A stretch of DNA of 64,000 nucleotides from Pseudodesulfovibrio cashew (GCF_009762795.1 NZ_CP046400.1:3803501-3867500), one strand, 5' to 3'; positions 8,596 through 17,995 are shown, counted from the first letter of the stretch. A program made the numbers and translations. Notes: generated by a model from the sequence alone, not told the origin.

Positions 8596-10518
8596 ATGGC
8601 CAGCGACATAGGCGTCATTGCGCCCGACAAGGACCTCATGGAAATGTTCCAGCAAATCCGCGAGGAGTCCTTTTCGGATTTCGAACTGCACACCGGCCTG
8701 TTCAACGACGCCGTCAACGTGGCCCGAAGCATGGTGGCCAGGGGCGTCAAGGTTCTGGTCAGCCGGGGCGAGACCACCCTGCTCATCCGTTCGGCCATCT
8801 CGGTTCCGGTGGTGGACATCCCCATCACCGTGCACGACGTCATCCCGCTCATCGACCAGGCCCGGGCCTTCAGCGACCGCATCGCCATCATCGGCTTCGG
8901 CGAGATCGTCAAGGCCGCGCGGGTGGCCGCACCCATACTCTCGGTCGAACTCACCTTTTTCCAACTCCATTCCACTCAGGAGATTCCCGAGGTGGTGGAT
9001 CAGGTCTGCCGCCAGGGGTTCACAACGGTGGTCGGCAACCCGTACTCCGTGACCCTGGCCGAGGAGCGGGGCCTCAAGGGCTTCCCGTTGCGCACCCAGC
9101 GGCCCGTGCTGCTGACCACCCTGGACGAGGCCTCACGGCTGGCCGAGATATCCCGCCGGGAAAACGAGTGGGAGTCGCGGCAGCAGGTATTCATCGACTC
9201 CACCCGCGAGGGTGTGCTCGTGCTGGACGACATGGGGCGGCTGCTCCAGTCCAACCAGTTGGTCAACCTGGACCCCGGCGTGGAGGCCGAACTGTTCGAA
9301 ATCGAGGATGACGTCAGGCGGCTCAAGACCGGCGAAATGCTGGACGCGGTCCTGTGCGGCGAACCCTGGAACGGGGTCATCCACGCCCGAGAAGGCGGCG
9401 ACTACCTGTGCCGCATCCATCCGGTGGCGCGGGGCGGCATGAATTTCGGCGCGGTCATCCTGCTGGAACCGGCACGCCGCCAGGACCTCCAGCAACAACG
9501 ATCCCTCTCCGAGCGGGGCTTGGTGGCCCAGCACCACTTCGAGGACATCGTCCATGACGGCAAGGGCATGCGCGATCTCATCGCCAAGGCGCGCCGCTAT
9601 GCGGCGGCCGACTCAACCATCCTGATCATGGGCGAGTGCGGCACCGGCAAGGAGCTCATCGCCCAGAGCCTGCACAACGCCAGCCGCCGCAGCAAGGGCC
9701 CCTTCGTTGCGGTCAACTGCTCGGCCCTTCCCGAGAACCTCATGGAAAGCGAGCTGTTCGGCTATGAGGAGGGGGCGTTCACCGGAGCCACCAAGGGCGG
9801 GAAAAAGGGCCTCTTCGAGATGGCCAACACCGGCACCATCTTTCTGGATGAAATCGGCGAGATGCCCCTGACCATGCAGGTCAAGCTCCTGCGCGTGCTC
9901 GAGGAGCGTCAGGTCATGCGCCTCGGCAGCGAACGACTCGTGCCGCTGGACGTCCGGGTGATCTGCGCCACCAACCGCAATCTGGCCAGGATGGCCACCA
10001 TGGGCGGGTTCCGCCAGGACCTCTACTTCCGCATCAACGTCCTGCGCCTGACCCTGCCCGCCCTGCGTGAACGGGGCACCTGCATCGACGAGCTGATCCG
10101 GTTCTTCAGCCGCGAGATCGGCTACCGCCTTGGCGGTTCGCCGCCCGATCTGGGCGAGGATGCCATGGACACCCTGCGCCACTACTCCTACCCCGGCAAC
10201 GTCCGCGAGATGAAATCCATTCTGGAACGCATCATGGTCGAGTGCTGGGGACGGGAGGTTTGCCGCCGGGACATCCTCGAGAACCTCGAGCCCGGGCACG
10301 AGGCCTGCGGCGGTGAGGGAATCAAGGAAACCGCACCGTCGGACAATGCGCCATCTTCCGCGTCCGGTTCGTCCGGCGCAACGTCCATAAGGCAGGAAGA
10401 GCTGCGGCTCATCCACCAGACCCTGGAGGAGTGCGGCGGCAACAGGGCCGAGACCGCGCGCAGGCTCGGCATCAGCACCACCACCCTCTGGCGCCGGTTA
10501 CGCGACCAGCCGCAATAG
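8596..10518 (+). CDS. PrpR-like sigma-54-dependent activator
   Basis: A 640-residue enhancer-binding protein. Residues 1 to about 190 match a PrpR-type N-terminal sensor domain (ELHTGLFNDAVNVARSMVARG, VVGNPYSVTLAEERGL). A PAS-like segment follows around 195-300. The AAA+ domain starts near 320 and contains the Walker A GECGTGKE, an intact GAFTGA loop for sigma-54 contact near 393, and the Walker B region IFLDEIGEM. A Fis-type helix-turn-helix ends the protein (GGNRAETARRLGISTTTLWRRL). It converges on the minus-strand operon 10605-17941, which has a canonical sigma-54 promoter and dyad sites, so it is the obvious candidate activator. PrpR domains bind small organic acids (2-methylcitrate in the type case); a hydroxy-acid ligand here is inference. 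Confidence 0.93.
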   Translation: MASDIGVIAPDKDLMEMFQQIREESFSDFELHTGLFNDAVNVARSMVARGVKVLVSRGETTLLIRSAISVPVVDIPITVHDVIPLIDQARAFSDRIAIIGFGEIVKAARVAAPILSVELTFFQLHSTQEIPEVVDQVCRQGFTTVVGNPYSVTLAEERGLKGFPLRTQRPVLLTTLDEASRLAEISRRENEWESRQQVFIDSTREGVLVLDDMGRLLQSNQLVNLDPGVEAELFEIEDDVRRLKTGEMLDAVLCGEPWNGVIHAREGGDYLCRIHPVARGGMNFGAVILLEPARRQDLQQQRSLSERGLVAQHHFEDIVHDGKGMRDLIAKARRYAAADSTILIMGECGTGKELIAQSLHNASRRSKGPFVAVNCSALPENLMESELFGYEEGAFTGATKGGKKGLFEMANTGTIFLDEIGEMPLTMQVKLLRVLEERQVMRLGSERLVPLDVRVICATNRNLARMATMGGFRQDLYFRINVLRLTLPALRERGTCIDELIRFFSREIGYRLGGSPPDLGEDAMDTLRHYSYPGNVREMKSILERIMVECWGREVCRRDILENLEPGHEACGGEGIKETAPSDNAPSSASGSSGATSIRQEELRLIHQTLEECGGNRAETARRLGISTTTLWRRLRDQPQ

Positions 10519-10533
10519 CCAACATACCAAAGC

Positions 10534-10574
10534 AAAAAAAGGGAAGACCGCCGGTTGCGCGGTCTTCCCTTTTT
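10534..10574. terminator. Bidirectional intrinsic terminator
   Basis: An 11-bp perfect stem, GGGAAGACCGC (10541-10551) with GCGGTCTTCCC (10559-10569), is flanked by seven A on the left and five T on the right. It can end both the activator gene and the oppositely oriented MFS-terminated operon. Confidence 0.9.
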
Positions 10575-10604
10575 CAATTCGTTATAGTGAAAAGGTGAAA
10601 GCGC

Positions 10605-11906
10605 CTACTCCGTGACGGGAGCGACCACGGGTGTTCTGGTCATAGGCTCCCTCGCCAGCAGCGCGCCGCAAACGCCCACGCAGGCCACGCCGATGTACAG
10701 GGCGCAGGACATGGCGTAGCCGCCCATGGTGAATCCCCCCCCGGCTGCGTGACCATGGGATTCCAGGATCCATCCGGTCAGGGGCTGGAAGACAGAGACC
10801 CCGAAGGACGGCAGCGTGTTGAGCAATCCGCCGCCGGTGCCGGTTGCCCTGTCGCCGAAGATGTCGCGGATGGAGGCAAAACCAACGGACAGCGACCCCA
10901 TGCCGAAGGCGGCCAGGCAGAAGAACCAGACGTACATGGCCCAACCAGGCAGGACGCTACCGTACATGGCCAGGATGATGAACAGCGCCACCGTGCCCAA
11001 GGCGTTGAGCAGCATGACCGGCTTGCGAGCCCGGAACACGGAATCGGACAGCCAGCCCGTCAGCGGTCCGCCCGCCAGCATGCCGATGCCCATCATGTTC
11101 AGGACGCTGCCTGCCTGCGCCTTGGTCATGTGGTGGATATCCATAAGGAACGGTCCGCCCCACAACCCGCCGAAGCTCATGTGGATGGCGAACTGGCAGA
11201 AAAACCAGGTGGCGATGAACCAGAAGTCGCGGCTGGAGCAGATTTCGCGTACGGACTGCCACAGCTCGGCCGGGCTCTGTCCGCCGGAGTCCTCTCCCGT
11301 GCCCGGGTAGAGGGATTCATACCCGGCCTGCTCCGGAGTGTCCCGCACCCAGAACCACAGGGCCACGGCCACGACCACGCCGACAACGCCGCTCAGGATC
11401 AACCCCTGCCGCCAGCCGATGGCGGAGCAAAGGGAGGCCATGGGGCCGGAGCCAAGGATCAGACCGAGGCCGCCCATGCCAAGGTAGATGCCGCTCATGC
11501 GGGCAAAAGCCTCGGGCGGGAACCAGCGGCTGAACAGCTTGATGCCGCAGATGAAGACCACGGACACGCCGAAGCCCATGCACGCCCTGCCGATCATCAG
11601 TCCCATGACCGAGTCGGACATGCCGAACATGATGGCCCCCAGCCCGGCCAGACCGAAGAAGAACGGGAGCGTGCGCCTAGGGCCCAGGGAGTCGGCCAGC
11701 AGGCCGCTGGGCAGTTGCATGGCACCGTAGGAAAAGAAGAAGATGGACGCCAGCGCACCCATGGCGGTCGCGCCCAAATGCATGTCGCCCATGATGTCCA
11801 CCGCCATGACAGCCGGGCTCACCCGGTGGAAGGGAACAAAGAGGTAGGCGGCACACAATAGCAAAAAAATGAATAAAGCCTGATTGTTACGCTTTGAACG
11901 AGTCAT
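10605..11906 (-). CDS. MFS permease, last gene of the sigma-54 hydroxy-acid operon
   Basis: A 433-residue major facilitator with twelve predicted membrane segments. Between segments 2 and 3 is the MFS motif A-like stretch GLLADSLGPRRTL, and between the halves a cytosolic loop (SLYPGTGEDSGGQSP). It belongs to the anion/organic acid-type permeases by general resemblance. It is 73 bases after the LarA-like gene and ends before a bidirectional terminator, so it is probably the last gene of the operon that starts at 17941. It could import an alternative substrate or export a product; direction is not decidable from sequence. Confidence 0.85.
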   Translation of the reverse strand: MTRSKRNNQALFIFLLLCAAYLFVPFHRVSPAVMAVDIMGDMHLGATAMGALASIFFFSYGAMQLPSGLLADSLGPRRTLPFFFGLAGLGAIMFGMSDSVMGLMIGRACMGFGVSVVFICGIKLFSRWFPPEAFARMSGIYLGMGGLGLILGSGPMASLCSAIGWRQGLILSGVVGVVVAVALWFWVRDTPEQAGYESLYPGTGEDSGGQSPAELWQSVREICSSRDFWFIATWFFCQFAIHMSFGGLWGGPFLMDIHHMTKAQAGSVLNMMGIGMLAGGPLTGWLSDSVFRARKPVMLLNALGTVALFIILAMYGSVLPGWAMYVWFFCLAAFGMGSLSVGFASIRDIFGDRATGTGGGLLNTLPSFGVSVFQPLTGWILESHGHAAGGGFTMGGYAMSCALYIGVACVGVCGALLAREPMTRTPVVAPVTE

Positions 11907-11978
11907 AAGGGAATCCTTTGGTCCCGGCTCAGAAAGGACCGGGACTTGCTGAAATGGATTTGTTTCTGGGTGTGAACG

Positions 11979-13307
11979 CTACAGGCCGCTGACCAGCTTC
12001 CCGTCGTCGTCGAACCGCAAAGGTTCGGCCTGACGCCAGACCTCGACCAGCTTGCCTTCGGCTTCCAGCTCTTCCAGCAGGGGCCTGGTCACCAGCATGC
12101 TGTCCAGATCCGAGGTGGACTTGAGGACGCACCCCCTTACCTGGTCAGGCTCCGGCTGCCAGCAGACGCGCAGGCCCGCCTGGATGCAGAGCTTCTCCGT
12201 CGGCAGCACGGGCGGGAGCTTGACCCTGGTCATGCAGGCCGAGGTCAGTGCGTTGAAATACATGGACATGAGGTCCAGCTCCTGGGCGGTCTCCAGGGGC
12301 ATGAAGTCGGCGTTGCCGACGCCGATGCCGTTGCCCGCCGAGGCGGGGGTCACGCGCAGGGCCACGATGGAATTGATGTAGGGCGGACGCATGGGATCAC
12401 CCCGAAAGCCTTCGCGGCCGATGGTCTTGATATCCATGCCCGTGCCGGAGATGTTCTTGCCCAGCCACTCCACCACAAGGTTGTCCACCTGGGCGAAGGG
12501 GATGGCCGGGGCGTGTGCCTTGTACAGGGCCAGCAGTTCCTTGTCCCTGGCCACGAAGTCGGCGGGGTCCACCCCTTCCACCACGGCCAGTTCGTGGTGG
12601 CTGTTCTCAACCAGGGCCACGGCAAGGACGAAACGCGCATTGGCCATGCACTTCTCGGCGATGCGCGGCATGAGCTCCACCAGCCCCCGGCGGCCGTAGA
12701 TGTGCACGTTGCGCGCACCCATGGCCTTGCCCAGACCCACGGAAATCATTTTGCAGAGGCCGCTCTCGACCTCGGCCTCGAAGTTGGTATGCGCCTTGAC
12801 CCGGGCGACGACCACGATGCCGTCCGCCTCATAGGCGTTGCGGTCGATGTGGGCCTCCACCCGGGGCTCCACCTCTCCCAGATTGACGGTCTCCATGCTG
12901 GAGACAACGGGCACGCCCATGGCCTCCTCGCTGACACCGAGATGAGCCAGGACCTTTACCTGCCCTTCGGCCACGCCACCGCCGTGACTGCCCATGGCCG
13001 GGACTATGAAGGGCGCAAACCCCATATCCTTGAGCCGGTCCACAACACGCCGGACGACGGTGGGCAGGTTGGCAATGCCGCGGCTGCCCACCGCCACTGC
13101 CACCCTGGCGCCCTTTTTCAGGACGCCGAGGGGGCTGCCGTCGCCGGGGTTGCGGTCCATGGCGCGGTCTATGGAGGTTTCGATGTCGGTCAGCGCCGGA
13201 AGCTCCGGCTGTCTGACGCGAACTCCGTAGAAAGACGGCACGGGCTGGTTGTCCAGGCCGGGGATGTCCAGCACGGGGAAGTTCGGTGTGGGATATTGCA
13301 ATGCCAT
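11979..13307 (-). CDS. LarA-like (lactate racemase N-domain, DUF2088) protein
   Basis: A 442-residue protein from the ATG at 13307 (MALQYPTPNFPVLD). It resembles the lactate-racemase N-terminal domain family: VAVAVGSRGIANLPTVVRRV near residue 78, PAMGSHGGG near 112, VVVARVKAHTNFEAEVESG near 180, followed by LCKMISVGLGKAMGARNVH. LarA enzymes racemise or epimerise 2-hydroxy acids using a nickel-pincer cofactor on a lysine. Whether the critical lysine and histidines of LarA are kept needs an alignment, and no larB/C/E cofactor genes are in the window. Position between tctA and an MFS permease, in an operon with a split UxaA-type lyase, suggests a racemase or epimerase step for the imported hydroxy acid. 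A nucleophile-free regulatory or unrelated role is possible. Confidence 0.75.
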   Translation of the reverse strand: MALQYPTPNFPVLDIPGLDNQPVPSFYGVRVRQPELPALTDIETSIDRAMDRNPGDGSPLGVLKKGARVAVAVGSRGIANLPTVVRRVVDRLKDMGFAPFIVPAMGSHGGGVAEGQVKVLAHLGVSEEAMGVPVVSSMETVNLGEVEPRVEAHIDRNAYEADGIVVVARVKAHTNFEAEVESGLCKMISVGLGKAMGARNVHIYGRRGLVELMPRIAEKCMANARFVLAVALVENSHHELAVVEGVDPADFVARDKELLALYKAHAPAIPFAQVDNLVVEWLGKNISGTGMDIKTIGREGFRGDPMRPPYINSIVALRVTPASAGNGIGVGNADFMPLETAQELDLMSMYFNALTSACMTRVKLPPVLPTEKLCIQAGLRVCWQPEPDQVRGCVLKSTSDLDSMLVTRPLLEELEAEGKLVEVWRQAEPLRFDDDGKLVSGL

Positions 13308-13339
13308 GATGCCGATTCGCCTTGTTGCTTTCTGATTGT

Positions 13340-14860
13340 CTATTCCACCGTAACCGGCTCTTCCACGGGCACGCACTGGAGGCGCTTCTTGGCCTTGTAC
13401 TTGGCGTAGAACGAGTAGGCCACGGAAAGGACGGCCGCCGCGAAGAAGAAGAGCGCGATGGGCCGGTGCAGGTAGCCCGCGAGGGTGCCGTTGCCCATGA
13501 CGATGCTCACGCGCAGGTGGTTCTCCGCCATGCCGCCGAGGATCAGGCCCAGCACCAGGGGCAGCAGCGGGAAGCCCTGCCGGGTGAAGACGTAACCCAG
13601 AAGACCGGTGGCGAAAAAGACCCAGACGTCGGACATGCTGCTGTTCAGGGCGTAGCTGCCGATGACGCACAGGCCCAGGATGACGGGATAGAGCACGAAG
13701 CGCGGGATGGTCAGCGCACGGATGAGCACCCGAATGAAGTAGACCTGGAGCAGCATCATGAAGATGTTGCTGACGAAGTAGGCTCCCAGGATGATCAGGA
13801 CCAGCTCGCTGTGATCGCGCATGAGCAGCGGACCGGGCTGGACGCCGTGAATCATGAACGCGCCGAGCATCATCATGGTGGTGGCGTCGCCGGGAATGCC
13901 CAGGGTCAGCAGCGGGATCATGGCTCCGCCGGTGGCGGCGTTGTTTGCCGTCTCCGAGGCGATGATGCCATCGGGGTTGCCGGTGCCGAAGCTGTCCGGA
14001 TCGTCCGAGGCGGACTTGGCCTGCGAGTAGGCCACGATGTTGGACAGGCCGGGGCCGATGCCCGGCAGGATGCCGACGCCGATGCCGATCAGTGCGGAGC
14101 GGACGACGTTCTTCACGGAGTGTTTGAACTTGGCAGCCACTCGGATGAACTCGCTGGCGGTGAAGTTGACGTTGACCAGCTTGAAGGGATTCTTGATCTC
14201 CTCGACGTCCTTGAGGATCTGGGAAATCGCGTACATGCCGATGAGCACCGGCATGACCGAGAATCCGGACTGGAGGTCGGTGATGCCGAAGGTCAGGCGG
14301 GACACGCTGTCCGTCTCGCTCAGGCCAACCATGGCCATGATCATGCCCACCGTGGCGGAGATCAGTCCCTTGGTCAGCGACTTGTCCGAAATGGAGATGA
14401 TGCAGCTCAGGGTGAAGACCACCAGGGCGAAATATTCATAGGGCCCGAACCGCAGGGCGAATGCGCCCAGGAGCGGGGAAATGACCGCCAGTGCGAAGAA
14501 GGAGAGCAGGCCGCCCAGGAACGAAGCGAAGACCGCGTAGCCGAGCGCCTTGCCAGCCTCGCCCTTCTTGACCATTGGATAGGCGTCGAAGGTGGTTGCC
14601 ACGGACGAGGGCGTGCCGGGAATGTTCAGCAGGGCCGCAGAGACCAGGCCGCCGGAGATGGAGCCGATGTACACGGCCACCAGCATGACCAACCCCTGAT
14701 TGACGTCCATGCCGAAGGTGATGGGAACAAGCAGGGCGACGGCCATGGTGCTGGTCAGGCCCGGCATGGAGCCGACGACCAGACCGCCGAAGACGCCCAG
14801 AAACATAAGCATGATGTTGAACGGCGTGACCACCGCGAGCATGTGTGTGTAATCAAACAT
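13340..14860 (-). CDS. tctA: Tripartite tricarboxylate transporter, large membrane subunit TctA
   Basis: A 506-residue protein with about twelve hydrophobic segments and the TctA signatures GGLVVGSMPGLTSTMAVALLVP near residue 25 and GIGVGILPGIGPGLSN near 265. Together with TctB and TctC it forms a periplasmic-binding-protein-dependent secondary transporter for carboxylates. The start at 14860 (MFDYTHMLAVV) lies ten bases after the tctB stop and behind AAGGTG; a longer frame has no coupled ribosome site. Expressed from the sigma-54 promoter at 17979-17995. Confidence 0.95.
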   Translation of the reverse strand: MFDYTHMLAVVTPFNIMLMFLGVFGGLVVGSMPGLTSTMAVALLVPITFGMDVNQGLVMLVAVYIGSISGGLVSAALLNIPGTPSSVATTFDAYPMVKKGEAGKALGYAVFASFLGGLLSFFALAVISPLLGAFALRFGPYEYFALVVFTLSCIISISDKSLTKGLISATVGMIMAMVGLSETDSVSRLTFGITDLQSGFSVMPVLIGMYAISQILKDVEEIKNPFKLVNVNFTASEFIRVAAKFKHSVKNVVRSALIGIGVGILPGIGPGLSNIVAYSQAKSASDDPDSFGTGNPDGIIASETANNAATGGAMIPLLTLGIPGDATTMMMLGAFMIHGVQPGPLLMRDHSELVLIILGAYFVSNIFMMLLQVYFIRVLIRALTIPRFVLYPVILGLCVIGSYALNSSMSDVWVFFATGLLGYVFTRQGFPLLPLVLGLILGGMAENHLRVSIVMGNGTLAGYLHRPIALFFFAAAVLSVAYSFYAKYKAKKRLQCVPVEEPVTVE

Positions 14861-14870
14861 AATGGGCACC

Positions 14871-15332
14871 TTAGGGAAGGAAAAGCTTGAGAAGCGTGGC
14901 AAAAATGTATTGCAGCGCAAGCGTGACGGCCACGGACGTGATGCCGTAGGTGATCAGCTTCTTAGGCGTGCGCGGTCCAAGCAGACACATGGCCAGGAAA
15001 AGGAAGGGGATGGTGGCGAACACATAGCTGATGATCGGCAGCAGGAACAGATAGAGCAGCGTAAGCCCCACCAGGAGCCAGCGCAGGACCATGGTGTTGG
15101 CGTCGAACTTCGCAACGGCCTTGCACCAGTTCTTTTTGCCGGTGAAATCAACGCTCTGATACATCAGGACCAGGGAAAGGACGCCCAGGCTGTAGATCAG
15201 GATCTTGGGGAAAAACACCGGCCCCAGCGCGTAGATCATGGCCGTGTTGATATTGCCGGTTTGGATGTACAGGGCGATGCTGAGACCGAACAGGACAACA
15301 CCCATGAACAGATCGCCGGTTTTGACTCGCAT
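14871..15332 (-). CDS. tctB: Tripartite tricarboxylate transporter, small membrane subunit TctB
   Basis: A 153-residue protein with four hydrophobic segments (about 8-24, 36-57, 83-102, 122-150), the size and topology of TctB. It sits between the genes for the periplasmic receptor and the large subunit, ten bases before tctA. Sequence is poorly conserved in this family, so identity rests on topology and position. Confidence 0.88.
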   Translation of the reverse strand: MRVKTGDLFMGVVLFGLSIALYIQTGNINTAMIYALGPVFFPKILIYSLGVLSLVLMYQSVDFTGKKNWCKAVAKFDANTMVLRWLLVGLTLLYLFLLPIISYVFATIPFLFLAMCLLGPRTPKKLITYGITSVAVTLALQYIFATLLKLFLP

Positions 15333-15454
15333 TAGTCCACTCCTCTGACTGTCAGCAAGAAGTTGACCGATTCTCGATGATCGGCAGTGATCTCCAGTCC
15401 CCTTCCCCGGGGCCGGCAGGCCGGCCCCGAGAGGAAGGAGAGGTTGGAGAGGCT

Positions 15455-16408
15455 TTACTTAACCAGGCCGTTTTCCTTGGCCAGGTCGGTGTACAGGTCG
15501 GACTCGGCCTGCCACAGGGAACGGGTTTCCTCGGGGGTCTTGAAGAAGGGCACCAGGCACTGCTCCCTGAGCGCGCTGATGGTTCCCTCGTCCGAAAGGG
15601 CCTTCTTGAAGGCGTCGCTCAGAATCATGATGTTCTCTTTGGGCGTGCCCTTGGGCGCGAAGATGGAATACAGGAAGTCGTAGGACGCGTCGACGCCGAT
15701 CTCCTTGAGGGTCGGGACGTCGGGAGCGAACGGAGAACGCTCGGTGTTGACCATGGCCAGGACACGCAGGTCGCCGGACTTCAGGTACGGCTTGACCGAG
15801 GCAAAGCCGACGGTGGTGATGTCGCTGTTGTTGCCCAGCAGGGACACGATGCGGCCCTTGTCGCCGTTGGCCGGGATGAACATGGCCTTCAATCCGCCGT
15901 AGGCGTGGCTGATGTTCAGGAAGGTGAAGTGGGAAACGGCGTTGAGCGCCAGGGCCCAGCGGTACTTGCCCGGATTGGCCTTGACGGCCTCGAGGGCCTC
16001 CTTGGCGGTCTTGAACGGGCTGTCGCCGCGCACGATCAGGGCGGTGCTGCCCTTGGCCGCGATGCCGACGGGCTCGAAATCGTTCCAGCGGAACTTGGCC
16101 TTGGTCACCATGGGGGCGACGGTCAGGTTGCCGGGGTGCTCCCAGAGCACGGTGTAGCCGTCCGGGCGGGCCTTGCTGACATGGAGCGCGCCGTTCAGAC
16201 CGGCGGCGCCGTCGATGTTCGTGACCACCAGGGGCTCGGGCAGGAGCTCCTTCATATGGTCACTGATGATCCTGGCGGAAATGTCGCTGCCTCCGCCCGG
16301 CTTCCAGGGCACCACGATCTGGACCGCTTTCTCGGGGAACTCGGCATAGGCAGGGGCGACGGCCGCCACGAGCAGTGCCAAAACGCACATAATCAAAACT
16401 TTACGCAT
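15455..16408 (-). CDS. tctC: Tripartite tricarboxylate transporter receptor TctC
   Basis: A 317-residue periplasmic receptor with an N-terminal signal peptide (residues 1-22, ending APAYA). The mature part opens FPEKAVQIVVPWKPGGGSDISAR, the loop that contacts the carboxylate in this family, and contains NIDGAAGLNGALHVSKARPDGYT near 85. It captures a dicarboxylate or related acid for TctAB. It is first of the three transporter genes, 37 bases after the lyase large-subunit gene, and probably the most highly expressed. The lyase beside it suggests the ligand is a 2-hydroxy acid. Confidence 0.95.
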   Translation of the reverse strand: MRKVLIMCVLALLVAAVAPAYAEFPEKAVQIVVPWKPGGGSDISARIISDHMKELLPEPLVVTNIDGAAGLNGALHVSKARPDGYTVLWEHPGNLTVAPMVTKAKFRWNDFEPVGIAAKGSTALIVRGDSPFKTAKEALEAVKANPGKYRWALALNAVSHFTFLNISHAYGGLKAMFIPANGDKGRIVSLLGNNSDITTVGFASVKPYLKSGDLRVLAMVNTERSPFAPDVPTLKEIGVDASYDFLYSIFAPKGTPKENIMILSDAFKKALSDEGTISALREQCLVPFFKTPEETRSLWQAESDLYTDLAKENGLVK

Positions 16409-16445
16409 TACATACCTCCTAAACTGTTAAGCGCAACTGTTATCC

Positions 16446-17645
16446 CTAGAGGCCGGGCCCCCGGAGATACACCTCCACATTGTCTCGAATGTCCAACGTC
16501 TCACCCTTGGTCAACCGGCCCGAGGCGAATGCCAGGACCTCGTCGACAAGGCGGCCGCCCGCGTCGGCAATGGGCTCCTTCTCGGTGATCACCGTACCGG
16601 AGTTGAAGTCCATCTCGCGCCAGCCCTTGTCCCAGGTGCGCGGGTTGCCGGTCATGTACAGGGTCGGCGTGATGAGCCCGGTGTTTACCGTGGGCATCAT
16701 GGCGTCGTCCGGGAACCAGCCGCCTCCCACCTGGAAGATGTTCAGCACCGAGCCCGCGGCCGCGAAGCCGAGAAAGAGCGCGGTGGAGGACATCCACGAA
16801 TCCATGTAGTACAGGCCGCGTCCCTCGGGGATTTCGCCGTACTGGGTGCAGCCCTGGATCGGCCGGGTGCCGGACTTGACGATGGCTCCAAGAGACTTTT
16901 CCTCCAGAGTCGTCAGGCCCGCCTGAATGTTGGCCGGAATGGGGTTGATGGTCCGGATGTCCTCTCCGGTGGAGCGGGCTTCCTCTTCCACCCTTTCCAC
17001 GGCGCGCAGGAACTTGTCCCGTTCGCCCTCGTCGGTGAACCGCTTGGCCACGATGTGCTCGGCGCCGATGACCTCTGTGGTCTCGGCGAACATGGCGCGG
17101 CCGCCGTTGTCCACCAGGGTGTCGAAGAGATGGCCGACCACCGGGTTGCCGGACATGCCCGAAGTGGCGTCGGAATACCCGCACTTCACGGCCATGTTCA
17201 GCGCGCCGAAGTCCACCTCGGTGCGCGGCGTTTCACTGGCCTTCTGCACCAGGTTCCGGCACTTGCGCACGGCCAGGCCCAGGGCATCCTGGAATCCGCC
17301 GCAGTCCTTCATGAACACCGTTTCCATGGGCTTGCCGCTCTTGGCGATCTCACCCACGAAGGCGTCATAGGAAAACTCGGGATATCCGGCGTCCGGCTTG
17401 TTGCCCACGATGAGCACTGCGCCGACGTTGGCATTTTTGGCCAGACCTATCATGGTCCGGGCGATGGTCTTGCGATCGTCGCCGTCACGGCCGTTCTCAT
17501 TGGGCTGGATGAACAGCCGGGTACCGCTGACGAGCTTGGACACCATGGCGGCCAGGGTGGCTGCGCCGCGTCCGTTGGCCATTACCAGCGTGTGATTGCG
17601 GATGCCGGTTGAACCGTCCGGCCTGACGTATCCGAGAAACTTCAT
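16446..17645 (-). CDS. UxaA-family lyase large subunit (SuyB-like)
   Basis: A 399-residue protein matching the C-terminal two thirds of altronate dehydratase (UxaA): MKFLGYVRPDGSTGIRN at the start, VFMKDCGGFQDALG near 111, TEVIGAEH near 196, and GGGWFPDDAMMPTVNTG near 320. In UxaA the SAF domain is fused; here it is the separate upstream gene, the same split seen in (2R)-sulfolactate sulfo-lyase SuyAB. The reaction is therefore a dehydration or desulfonation of a 2-hydroxy acid to a keto acid; SuyB would give pyruvate and sulfite, which a sulfate reducer can respire. Sugar-acid dehydratase activity is the alternative. The start overlaps the small-subunit stop (ATGA). Confidence 0.82.
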   Translation of the reverse strand: MKFLGYVRPDGSTGIRNHTLVMANGRGAATLAAMVSKLVSGTRLFIQPNENGRDGDDRKTIARTMIGLAKNANVGAVLIVGNKPDAGYPEFSYDAFVGEIAKSGKPMETVFMKDCGGFQDALGLAVRKCRNLVQKASETPRTEVDFGALNMAVKCGYSDATSGMSGNPVVGHLFDTLVDNGGRAMFAETTEVIGAEHIVAKRFTDEGERDKFLRAVERVEEEARSTGEDIRTINPIPANIQAGLTTLEEKSLGAIVKSGTRPIQGCTQYGEIPEGRGLYYMDSWMSSTALFLGFAAAGSVLNIFQVGGGWFPDDAMMPTVNTGLITPTLYMTGNPRTWDKGWREMDFNSGTVITEKEPIADAGGRLVDEVLAFASGRLTKGETLDIRDNVEVYLRGPGL

Positions 17646-17941
17646 GCCTGTCCTCCAGGAATATCGCCGCGTCCCCGCTTTCCTTCGACGTTATGGATGT
17701 GGACGCACTCGCCCGCCTTGATATCCACGGCGGCGCGACCGACGACTTCCTTGTACTTGATGATATCGCCGCCAGCGGGGATGTCCTGAACGGCGGCCTT
17801 GAAACCGAAGGGGATTTCGTCCTGGGCGGTAATGACATGCTGTGCACCGTCCACGGTGTAGGAGACTTCATCGCCGCCAACGATATCCTCGATGGCGTTT
17901 CCGACGTTGTCCTTTGAACTCATGACAATAAGAGCTTTCAT
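17642..17941 (-). CDS. UxaA-family lyase small subunit with SAF domain (SuyA-like)
   Basis: A 99-residue SAF-domain protein: DNVGNAIEDI at residues 10-19, the turn FGFKAAVQDIPAGGDIIKYK near 47 and the ending VHIHNVEGKRGRGD. It matches the N-terminal domain of UxaA and the small subunit of SuyAB, and pairs with the next gene through an ATGA overlap. The ATG at 17941 follows GGAGG by six bases; an ATG at 17947 would sit directly on that site. First gene of the sigma-54 operon, with a leader of roughly 27 bases from the promoter at 17979-17995. Confidence 0.85.
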   Translation of the reverse strand: MKALIVMSSKDNVGNAIEDIVGGDEVSYTVDGAQHVITAQDEIPFGFKAAVQDIPAGGDIIKYKEVVGRAAVDIKAGECVHIHNVEGKRGRGDIPGGQA

Positions 17942-17978
17942 TAGCATCCTCCGAGATGTCAGTATTGCTGCCCGGAAG

Positions 17979-17995
17979 AGCAAGAGCCTTGCCAA
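17979..17995 (-). promoter_or_regulatory. Sigma-54 (-24/-12) promoter of the split-lyase/Tct operon
   Basis: On the minus strand the sequence reads TTGGCAAGGCTCTTGCT. The GG and GC doublets are twelve bases apart as required, and it differs from the YTGGCACGNNNNTTGCW consensus at only one fixed position. The start would fall near 17968, about 27 bases before the ATG at 17941. Confidence 0.88.

Noticed and set aside
13322..14890. Long plus-strand open frame antisense to tctA
   Set aside because: Product is low-complexity in D, G, H, Q and R, typical of antisense reading of a GC-rich gene; tctA on the minus strand has full family motifs.
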